Source: Ligustrum vulgare
Lineage: Eukaryota > Streptophyta > Magnoliopsida > Lamiales > Oleaceae
Direction of reading: 5' to 3'
Assembly (NCBI GenBank): GCA_963555705.1
Contig: OY743181.1
Location: forward strand, 26,354,513 to 26,418,512
DNA length: 64,000 nucleotides
Part shown: in pieces, positions 55,950-64,000 of the stretch
How the letters are laid out: the number at the start of each line of letters is the position of its first letter
Numbering within the stretch: position 1 is the stretch's first letter
Program-made: the position numbers and the translations under genes
Notes under the pieces: model-generated
The model's input: only the letters and a program-made list of their open reading frames with translations
Database searches by the model: none
Told to the model about the DNA's origin: nothing

Positions 55950-56600
55950 CTCTATTATTTCGGGTTTATTTTTTTTATACTGATTTCATAGTCTTTTGGG
56001 ACTAAATTTATCAGTTTATTTGGTTCCACAATTTTACTAATATCTTTACATTTTTTTTGAACCTCAATATAAGGTTTTTTAGAGTAAATATTTCCATAAT
56101 TAAAATTAGTAAATGTGTATAATGCTCTATATTCTATAGTCATAATTTGATCTCCTTGTTGCATTATATCATTTCCACGTAACTTGAAATGTAAACATAA
56201 AACTTCATTAAAGTTTTTATCTTTTAATGAAACACAATATTTTGGATAACATGTAAATATTAGTTTCAGATATGCAAGGTTTCCTTCTATTGTTCCTATT
56301 GACTATCTTTTAAATTTATTATTCTTCCTTATGGTAGATTCACAGTTAAGGGTGATTCTATTCTTTCTCTAAATAAAAATTTAAATATTATTTGTAACCC
56401 TGCTAAGTAAAAATATTGAATCTTTTCATTTTGTTTTTTATTAATCTTTGTCAATAATTTTGTAACTGTCTTTTTTGTTAAAAGATTCAATTTGTGTTCC
56501 TTGAGTTGTTCTAAGATCTATTGCTTTTTCAATCCTATGATATTCATTTATTGCTATCTTTTCCATATTCTATCCAATATTTCTCATTTTCCTATTTTAA
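55950..56600 (-). pseudogene. Caulimovirid movement protein (30K type), broken
   Basis: The movement protein forms tubules through plasmodesmata. Readable: GTIEGNLAYLKLIFTCYPKY, CVSLKDKNFNEVLCLHFKLR and, in the open piece 56164-55955, GDQIMTIEYRALYTFTN followed by KKPYIEVQ. These match the core of caulimovirid movement proteins. The N-terminus toward 56600 is degraded. It lies between the zinc knuckle of the coat protein and the protease. Confidence 0.7.
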
Positions 56601-56739
56601 AATCTAAGAATAATTTTTTTATCTTTTTAAACTTATTATTATCAAAGGTTACTTTTTAATTTATAATCATCTATTCTTTTATACTCTTGTACATCTATAC
56701 TATAGTTTTCTATTTCTTCTATTTCGCTATTCAGATTCT

Positions 56740-58430
56740 AATTCATTATCTTCTGAATCTATTTCGTTTATATAGACTTCTTGATCATAATATTTTTCAA
56801 TATCAGATAGTTCACTTTCTATTTCTAGATATTCTTTTTGTAATATTTTAAGTTTCTTCTTATTACAATCTGGACTTATATGTCATATTTCTCCACAATT
56901 TCAACATTTACATTGGCTTTTATCTCTTTTTTTTTTATAAAGTTTATTTTTATGTTTTTTATTTAGACTATATTTTCTTTTATAATACCGTCTCCTAGGT
57001 TTATATATTTTTCTTAAAGTTTCTAAATTTTCTGAACTTTTTATTTTTATATTTTCTCTTTCTATTTCTTCTTTCAGGATTACATTTCATTGTATAGGTT
57101 TTTCCATATCTTTACAACATATTCTAGTTAAATTTCCTTATTTTTTCAATAATTATCTTTGTTGACATATGTATAAAAGTCTTTCAAATAGAAATTTTAT
57201 CATTGATTCTAAAATTCTAGGTGTTTCAGGGTTATCCCTAACAAGTTTTTCAAATTCTATTTTAAAATACATTTCCCATGAACCTGGTAATTCGTTATAA
57301 TACATATATTTGTATACTTCTTGAATTTCATTACTATAAAACTAAACATAATAGTAATCTTTAAGTTCACAAGTATATTCTTTGATTTTACACATATCAC
57401 ACACACATTGCTAAAATTAACAATTTCATTCTAGCATTATCTTTTTCTAATCTTACTTCTCCTTCAGCATTTCTTATCCAATTTTCTCTTAAAAATTCAT
57501 CTGCAATATATTCTACTAACCTTTCAATGCCTTCTCTATCTAATTTTATTATTTCTATTAGTAAATTTCTTCTTATTAATGTTTTTGTATAACTACTCAC
57601 CAATTTCTAATATTTCCTTTAAAAGATGCTATTAAGAAATTTATCATTCTTTCAGTACGTTCCCATGTATTGTTTTTATTGTATAAAAAGAAAAATATCA
57701 TTAAATCTGCCCAAGTTATTAAGGCTTTCTTAGTAGCTATTTTACAATCTAAATCTAATTTTGTTTCACCATGATTAATAGGTTTATCATAATTATCATT
57801 TGGTTCAAATCTATCTCTGAATTTATTTCCTTTAGGTGGTTGTCTATCTCTAATCTTGTCGTAATATTGTCTTTATGGCTTATTATATAGAGATGCATAA
57901 CTTTTATCTGGATTTGGTAATTCTTGTTTAGAAATTCCTATTGGAGCTGGATTAGGTGTTTCTCCAGTAATCATTAAAACTTCATAATTAGTTAAATTAT
58001 CTAAGCTTAATTGATAAATAATTTTGTATAAGTCTAGTTCCTCATTCATCTTTATTATTTTGTTTTTCTTCAACTTTCAATTTTCCTAATGTTTTTTCTA
58101 TGAATTTTTGTAATTCGAAATCCTCTTCTAGTATCTTTGGTAATATGTTTTTTTTTTCTAAATTCATCATTTATACTTTCTGCTTCTATCACAATTTTTT
58201 CTTGTTCAATATGCTTCTTTCTTATTCTAGACATTTCTTTTTCTATAAGTTTTTTTTCAATATCTTGTCTTTATTTTTATTATTTTCTTTTAACTCTTTA
58301 ATTTCAAGTTTTAATATATTTATATCATTTCTTGCTTCTTTTAATTCATTTTTAACTTCTTGAACATCACTTATTAATGATTTTATTAATATTTTTAGAT
58401 TTTCGATATATTCAATCATCAACATTTAGA
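56740..58430 (-). pseudogene. Caulimovirid coat-protein ORF (coiled coil, capsid, CCHC knuckle), broken
   Basis: From right to left: a Lys/Glu coiled-coil stretch (58425-58243, KELKENNKNKDK), capsid pieces (58073-57873, LSLDNLTNYEVLMITGE; then WADLMIFFFLYNKNNTWERT near 57690-57720 in another frame), and a zinc knuckle of the C-x-C-x2-C-G-x4-H-x4-C type near 56865-56915, in which two in-frame stops replace usual residues. An acidic tail follows (EIESELSD, ESE). It would build the virion; many stops make it inactive. Confidence 0.6.
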
Positions 58431-58769
58431 CTCTTGGTTTAGTTTGAGTTTTTTGCACTTTAAATGTCAGTCATACATATCATCTATTTTTGTTTCTAAT
58501 TTTTTAATTCTTTCTTCTATTGATCATTAACCTCTTTACTTATTTTTTTTCATTTAATTTTTCTATTTTTCTATGATCATTCAAATTTTATCTTGGTTGA
58601 TTATTTCTCCTGACTTTCTTTGGAATTCTTTTAGCATATCTTCATTTATATTTTTGACATCTTCTATCATGTCTTTTAATTCTTTAAATTGTATTGTCAA
58701 TTTATTTTGTAATTTTTCCTTGACATTTTTATCCTAAATATTTAATTGTTGTAATTCTTCAATGGCTAT
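58431..58769 (-). pseudogene. First viral ORF, N-terminal coiled-coil part
   Basis: Lys/Glu/Ile-rich minus-strand sequence of coiled-coil character without a long open frame. It is interrupted at 58769/59766 by a hAT-type insertion. Confidence 0.4.
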
Positions 58770-59757
58770 TAGGGGTGAGCAAAAAAATCGGAACAGATAT
58801 AACAGAATTGGAACCAAACCGAAAAGACCGGAACCATATGGTTTTAAAAAAATAAAATATGAAATCAATTTTGGAACCGAGAATCGATTAATTCTTGATT
58901 CTGCTTTTAGAACCGAAAAATCGAAGTCAGAACCAAGTCTTTGATCCTTGTTTATTTTTTTGATGGTTGTAATTGGTTGTCCTAAAACTAAAAATCTTTC
59001 TCGGTTCGGTTCTCTGTTCTACTTTTATAACCGAAAAATCGAAGTTAGAACCAGTTCTTTGATCTTCGTTTATTTTTTTTATGATTTTAATTGGTTGTCC
59101 TAAAACTAAAAATTAAAAGTATTTGTAATTTTTTTGAGTAAAGTGAAAATGATTAAATTCTTTTTATGAAATTTGTTATGTCTCTACTTCATTGTAATAT
59201 TTAACTTCACACTTGAACTGGAATTCTTAGTAAAAGAAAATAGAATGAGATTAACTTATTAATAAGCAAAGTTGTAAATGACCACGATGGAGTTAATTAA
59301 ATATTCAAATACAAATATAAAAAAATTAATGATAATGTATTTAAAACTCATGATTCATCCCACATGTTTACTATACTAATTTATCAATTTGTATGTCTTC
59401 TTCCTATGCTTGAAAAACCTTCTAGGTCATTTGTTTCTAATTTTGATTTATGAGTATCTTCTATTTCATGGAGAATCCTATTATATCTTCGGGGTGAAAG
59501 GATTTTGAAATTTTTGATCTTGGTATATTCGGTAGAAGTTTATTTCAGGTTATTGGCTCGCTTCATGAGGACCGATGCTCCTCGATAAGGCCCTTTTAAA
59601 ATAATTGTTATTGTAGAACCGAATTAGAACTGAAATCGAATGGTTTGGTTATTGCGATTCAATGGAACCAAATGGTTCCATTTTACAAGAACCAAAAAGT
59701 ATGATTCGGTTCCGGTTCTTGAGATACACCAACCGAACCACCCGTCTCCCACCCCTA
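58770..59757. mobile_element. Non-autonomous hAT-type element, 988 bp
   Basis: Ends TAGGGGTGAGC and CCCACCCCTA (short terminal inverted repeat TAGGGGTG) with a perfect 8-bp duplication ATGGCTAT (58762-58769 and 59758-59765), the hAT length. Subterminal regions are packed with 'ggaacc', 'ggttcggtt' and 'aaccgaa' phrases, as in many plant hAT non-autonomous families. There is no transposase. It inserted into the viral sequence after the virus had integrated, or was carried there before. Confidence 0.92.
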
Positions 59758-59765
59758 ATGGCTAT

Positions 59766-59925
59766 TTTATCTTGTGGATTTATATTTTTATATGTTTTCC
59801 ATAAAAGACACTTATCCAGTTTAATTGCATGTTAAGAAATCCACCTGATTCTTCCCACGAGCTTAATGGTTGAAACGCAGTTGTATTGGCTCTTCTTATT
59901 TGATAAGATCCTATTGGAAGGTTAA
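59766..59925 (-). pseudogene. First viral ORF, piece right of the hAT insertion
   Basis: Minus-strand reading gives GSYQIRRANTTAFQPLSSW and GGFLNMQLNWISVFYGKHIK before stops. It continues, across the hAT element, the coat-protein ORF to the left. Viral sequence ends at about 59925-59930. Confidence 0.5.
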
Positions 59926-60490
59926 GGCCGCGTTCTCTTTGCCGTTTTCAAGCTGTTTTCTGTTTTCGAAAATGCAGAAAACATTTCTGTTGCACTATTT
60001 TTGAAAATGAAAATGAAAATAGAAAACAGATTTTGTAAAGAAAATAGAAAGTGTAGTTTTGACGTTTTTCGCATTTTCTTTACAATTCCAAAACGGCGGA
60101 AAAAGCTCGTTTTCACTTTTTTTTTAAAAAAAAAAAATCAGCCAACACATATTTTTTCACCTTTTACAAAATATCATTTCTAATATTATTTATAGCTATA
60201 CTTTATTTCTAGTATTATTTACAAATTATAATTTCTAGTATTATTTATAACTAAACTTTTTTCTTTTACAAACGATCATTTCTAGTATTATTTACAACTA
60301 CAAGTTTTTTCACAAAACTCTAGAAGTTAACTAAATAATAACAGTTTTCCTTATTCAAGAACCCTCGAAATACAAAATATTTTTTATTTTATTTTAAAGA
60401 GTCTATATAATAATAAATTTTAAAAAGTTCTTTATTTCCTTTTTAAAATAAAGAATGGACTTGACTATTCAAATTTAGAAAATGGAAACT
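59926..60490. other. Spacer, possibly a non-autonomous DNA element edge
   Basis: 'aaggccgcgttctctttgcc' at 59926 followed by purine- and pyrimidine-rich complementary stretches ('gaaaatgaaaatgaaaatag', 'cattttctttacaattcc') looks like an unannotated repeat. Repeated 'atttctagtattattta' occurs four times at 60174-60300. No gene. Confidence 0.4.
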
Positions 60491-61989
60491 TGATAGGGTG
60501 CATAATTGTTGTTTTATTAGTGATTCTTCTTCTTAATTCAATGACTTTAAATGCTTAAACTTTGAATATTAATCATATTTTATGTTTTTTGAATTAGGTG
60601 GGGGAATTGAGATCAATTTGACTCAAATATCACAAATTAGGAAGAAGAAATTTGGAATTTAAAAGCACACAATCCGAGGAGCACTTGACATAAGGCGTGG
60701 GCACCCCTTATTGTTGTGGAAGTCAGCTGTCTCAAATTATTAAGGGGCTTTACACAGTTTGGTGGATGAAATTTGAAGTCCCAACAACACAATTCAATTG
60801 GAGGAGACTTGGGCCAAAAAGTGGAACAACATTGACCTAAGAATGGATTAAAGGAATATGTTAAATTGGAAGAAATAAAAGTTGACATATATATTTAAGG
60901 AAATAAGGCACCACAAAAGAAAAGAAATATAATTGGAAAAGATTAAAGTAAGGAAAGACAAGGGAATATTCAAGGAAAAGAAAAGGAAAGAAAGATGGAA
61001 TTTGGTGGAGACTTCTGGACGTTGGAGAAGGGGAAAAAAAAGAGAGAAGAAAAAAAGAGGAAAGAAGAAAAAGAAAGGAGAGGAAAGAGGAGGCTGCAAC
61101 ACGTTTCGTCAATTTCTAGAGTTTGATATCAATTTTTATTATTTTTTCTTTTAGTTTTTATTTTCCAAATGTTTATGGATAGCTAAATTTATTTTTCCAG
61201 TTCAAGGATATTCGAAGTTTTGATTCACCAAGAATTGTGAGATCTAATTAAATTTATTCGTTTCTTTAATTATTCTCTATTTATATGTCTTTTGATTGTG
61301 AATTGAAGTTGTTATTTTGATTGATTAATACAAAGTGCACGTTGTTTTAATTGTCAAAACGATACTTAGCCAATTAGAAATCTAAATCCGTAATTGTTTA
61401 GGTTTTCTAATACAAGTGGCAAATAACATAGTTAATTATAGACTGATTTTTTACTCATGTTATGAAGATATATAACCTAGCTTAAATAAATCACGCGTGT
61501 GAATTTGTTGGTTAGAATTGGTCATCTCTCTAGAAATTAATGTTATTGGTAAATTAAATCCTATGATCGTATCTAGAGTTGTTTATTGATTAGGGAAATA
61601 ATCAACGAGCGTCTCTTGATTATCGATAAAGTAAGGAGAGATAGGTTGTTAGATCGTATCAATGACCATAACCAATTTAGAGAATGAGTAAAGGATTTTA
61701 TTTTTGCATCTATGATCAATTCCGTGAATCATTACTGAGATTATACCTTGGGTTGGATATTTATTTAATTTGATATTTTCAACAATTTTAATTTCGCATT
61801 TGTTATTTACAAATTGATTTCACATTCAAAAACTCAAACCCCCCCCCTTATTTTCAATTTATTGCTTTTAATTTTTTCGAAGAATTAAATCTAACCAGTC
61901 CCTATGGATTCGACCTTGCTCACCACTATTATAATTTATTTTTACAAGAGCGAGAAAACATTATTATTTGTTGGATTCGACACCCATCA
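60491..61989 (+). repeat. 5' LTR of a second pol-less Athila/Tat element
   Basis: It starts TGATAGGGTGCATAATTG (start inferred) and ends GACACCCATCA, six bases before the primer site. It contains one palindrome AAGGCGTGGGCACCCCTT (60692-60709), a TATA-like 'atatatattta' near 60887, and the usual 'tctaaccagtccctatggat' U5 phrase. The purine-rich ORFs on both strands (60848-61154) are composition artefacts. Confidence 0.65.
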
Positions 61990-61995
61990 AATTTT

Positions 61996-62013
61996 TGGCG
62001 TCGTTGCCGGGGA
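61996..62013 (+). other. Primer-binding site (tRNA-Asp type)
   Basis: TGGCGTCGTTGCCGGGGA, one change from the site at 49892-49909. Confidence 0.85.
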
Positions 62014-62099
62014 CTGGTGTCAAATAGATTTAATTTTTCATTTTTATTTTATTCATTGTATGCTCAATTGATTCCTCATCCAGTGATTTGATCTCCATC

Positions 62100-63071
62100 A
62101 TGGCTGCTAACACTCAACAATTTGGATTCAGACAAGACACCCCTGTGAAAAGGGTGAATGAGGTAAATGTATCATAACTTGAAAATCAAATAGCAAATCT
62201 AACCTCTCTTGTTCAACAAATGGCTGCAGGGAATATGCAACAGGTTAAAGAATGTGGAATTTGTGCTGCTACCAGTCATCCAACTTACACATGTCCTACT
62301 CTTCAAGAAGATTCATTTGAGCAAGCTAATACAGTTGGAAGATTCCTACGCCCACCTCAAACAATGTATGATCCCTATTCAAATCGTTACAACCCAAGAT
62401 GGAAGGATCATCCGAACTTCAGTTATCAAACAAGATCACAATTCCAACAGTTCCAGCAATTTCAGCCTAGACAACCTACTCCTCAACCACAACAATTTTC
62501 TTCAAGTTCAAGTATGTCTCTAGAAGAAATTGTTAAATCACTTGCAATTAATACACAACAATTTCAACAAGAGACAAGGGCGGGGATTAAGAACTTGGAG
62601 AATCAAGTGAGTCAATTGGCATCAACTGTGAGCAGATTGGAATCTCAAGGCAAGTTGCCTTCACAAACCATTGTTAATCCACTCTTGGGAATGAACATGA
62701 AAAACTTGTCGTTGCCCATGGATTCAAATTTTGGATTGGTCATTCAATCCGAGGAGACATTAACTGATGGAGATGAGCTTGAAGAGAATGACAATTTAAT
62801 CACACAAGAATCACATGGGGAAGTGAAAATTAATGAGGAAGAGATCAAATCAAATTTTCTCAACTTCACTGGTTGTCCAATAATTGATTTTGTGATTAAG
62901 CCATTTGAGGAAGTGCAAGTCTACATTGTTGAGTTTGAACTGGATGGAATAGGCAAGCCCCATGACATTGGAAGTGGTAAAGTACAAGTGTTTCGAACAA
63001 ATGAAGAGTGGAGAAAAGTCCAAATAAGCAAAATGTGCAAGGCATCAAAAGCTATATTTAAAGTGCCATGA
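62100..63071 (+). pseudogene. Athila/Tat gag, nucleocapsid half only
   Basis: It begins MAANTQQFGFRQDTP at 62100, runs into a TAA at 62175, then continues in the same frame from 62178 to 63071. Readable: LENQIANLTSLVQQM, zinc knuckle CGICAATSHPTYTCP, a Gln/Pro-rich stretch, MSLEEIVKSLAINTQQFQQE and ENQVSQLASTVSRLESQGKL. The capsid half that should precede MAANTQQF is missing, so the knuckle follows the primer site almost directly. After about residue 180 there is a non-gag tail (acidic, then KPFEEVQVYIVEFELDG) that I do not recognise. Protease and pol are absent; GGGAGGCAACCC follows at 63120. Confidence 0.75.
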
Positions 63072-63265
63072 AGTGCTTACGAGGAGAGTCGAGCTAATGA
63101 CTTTAAAATAAGCGCTTTCGGGAGGCAACCCAAGTTTTTCTTTAGTTTGAGCAATAAATTTTATTTTTATTTTTAATTTTGTTTTCAGTTATTTACTATT
63201 ATTTGTTTCATGATATCCATATTTTTTTTTAGTGAAATTGACCTTATTTTGATTTTGGGGGCAGA
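63072..63265 (+). mobile_element. 3' internal region of the second pol-less element
   Basis: 'aataagcgctttcgggaggcaaccca' in pieces (63107-63132) is the post-pol landmark also found near 47330 on the minus strand. A purine tract 'gattttgggggcag' lies at 63251-63264, followed by sequence without an obvious LTR start. Confidence 0.6.
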
Positions 63266-63278
63266 TATGAATCTTCAT

Positions 63279-63482
63279 TAGGACGTGGGCACGCTCTATG
63301 AGAATACAATGGATTGAAAGAATATTGGAATAAGGCGTGCCCACGCCTTAACCAAAGTGCATCTCGGATTACAAGGTCATTGTTCACAACTTGGAATAAG
63401 GCGTGCCCACGCCTTACCCAAAGAGCATCTCGGGTTACAAGTTCTGTGTTCACAACTTGGAATAAGGCGTGCCTACGCCTTA
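63279..63482. repeat. 66-bp tandem repeat with AAGGCGTGCCCACGCCTT palindromes
   Basis: Three units with exact 66-bp period: palindromes at 63331-63350, 63397-63416 and 63463-63482 (the last with one mismatch), plus a degenerate one at 63279-63298. Between them 'aaag.gcatctcgg.ttacaa' and 'gttcacaacttggaa' recur. The same palindrome type occurs once in the LTR at 60692. Confidence 0.92.
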
Positions 63483-64000
63483 CCTAAAGTGCATCTCGGA
63501 TTACAGACAAGGCTAACAAAAAAAAAAAAAAAAATCGGAAATCAGACACAACCCTTACGACTCTCTCTCCTTCCCAACACCAATCCACTTCCCCTCTCCC
63601 TCATCTTCTCCAGCCTCAATCTCCATCTTCCACCATCATCTTCATCAACAAACCGCAACCTCCACCTTCTTCTCTCAACCTTCAACCAAGCCCACCACCA
63701 TCTCCACCTCCCACAACTCACAAATAGCCCAGCCCCAGAAACACACTCGCCTACCCCTTTTCCCCACAACTCCAATTCTCTTTCTTTTTCTTCCACTCAC
63801 ATGAATTCAAGCATCAACCGCCATCAATTTTGCATCATGGGCAAAGAAATATGGTCTCAAATCAGTCGCGGAAGTACAAGATAATCCGCACAACAGGCTC
63901 GCAGTGATGAAACCCGAACAACTCTGGATGATATTCAGTCACCTGCATGCAAAAGAGAATCAGGCAGATTTCAGGGGAGTCCTTTATTCTTTTTATTTAT
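63483..64000. other. Pyrimidine-rich leader-like sequence, window edge
   Basis: C/T-rich stretch (63540-63790). An open frame 63357-63884 is low-complexity Leu/Pro/Ser/His and overlaps the 66-bp repeat, so I do not call it a gene. Probably still retrotransposon DNA; the second LTR would lie beyond the window. Confidence 0.4.

Larger units (their letters stand above)
52440..59930 (-). mobile_element. Endogenous pararetrovirus (Caulimoviridae), decayed
   Basis: About 6.5 kb of viral sequence, excluding a hAT insertion. Reading along the minus strand from the right: coiled-coil and coat-protein region with a CCHC knuckle, movement protein, aspartic protease, reverse transcriptase, a transactivator-like ORF, a TATA box and poly(A) signal, then the beginning of another open frame. 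Coat protein before movement protein and a separate last ORF is the order known for cavemo- and solendovirus-type caulimovirids. Stops and frameshifts occur throughout and no RNase H was recognised, so the copy appears dead. Genus placement is inference. Confidence 0.8.

Noticed and set aside
60848..61154. Overlapping ORFs on both strands
   Set aside because: Purine-rich LTR leader sequence; both strands open because of composition.
63357..63884. 175-codon ORF at the right edge
   Set aside because: It runs through the 66-bp tandem repeat and then low-complexity pyrimidine-rich sequence; no domain.

Overview
The window is nuclear DNA of a flowering plant, most likely a eudicot. It is AT-rich, has one intron-split plant gene (a RING-H2/ATL ubiquitin ligase), and is otherwise built of plant mobile elements (Ty3/gypsy LTR retrotransposons, a Mutator-like element, hAT and Helitron-type pieces) plus one integrated plant pararetrovirus. 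I see no rRNA, tRNA or CRISPR. The species cannot be told from sequence alone.

Layout: 1-8.2 kb is decayed Athila/Tat-type LTR material, including three head-to-tail LTR starts (4427, 6040, 7845). 8.27-8.72 kb and 9.64-10.24 kb hold two broken host-gene fragments on the minus strand, a COBRA-like gene and the plastid-division gene MinD. 10.9-22.8 kb is a three-level nest: a minus-strand solo-LTR-like sequence, split by a chromovirus (12251-22510, TSD TCTGA), itself split inside integrase by a 3.35-kb LTR-like element (17832-21177, TSD TAATA). 22.8-29.8 kb is AT-rich with a long inverted repeat. 29789-33651 is a Mutator-like element with 227-bp terminal inverted repeats and a broken transposase. 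37116-41411 is the ATL gene (three exons, 204 aa); its 2.6-kb second intron contains an antisense gypsy fragment. 43849-51326 is a young non-autonomous Athila/Tat element with 1411-bp LTRs differing at three positions, TSD TTGAC, and gag plus protease but no reverse transcriptase or integrase. It sits inside an older LTR-like element. 52.4-59.9 kb is a decayed endogenous caulimovirid on the minus strand, interrupted by a 988-bp hAT-type element with a perfect 8-bp TSD. 60491 to the end is another pol-less Athila/Tat element running off the window.

The most unusual signal is a shared U3 design. Several sequence-unrelated LTRs carry arrays of short GC-rich palindromes (TACGGCCGTA in two different lineages; GGCC-, GATC- or CCC-centred ones in others). 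In five contexts these come in pairs whose centres lie 20-24 bp apart, about two DNA helical turns. In the clearest LTRs the arrays lie shortly upstream of a TATA-like box. They look like paired protein-binding sites or methylation-prone CpG islands and are the best candidate for an undescribed cis-system.
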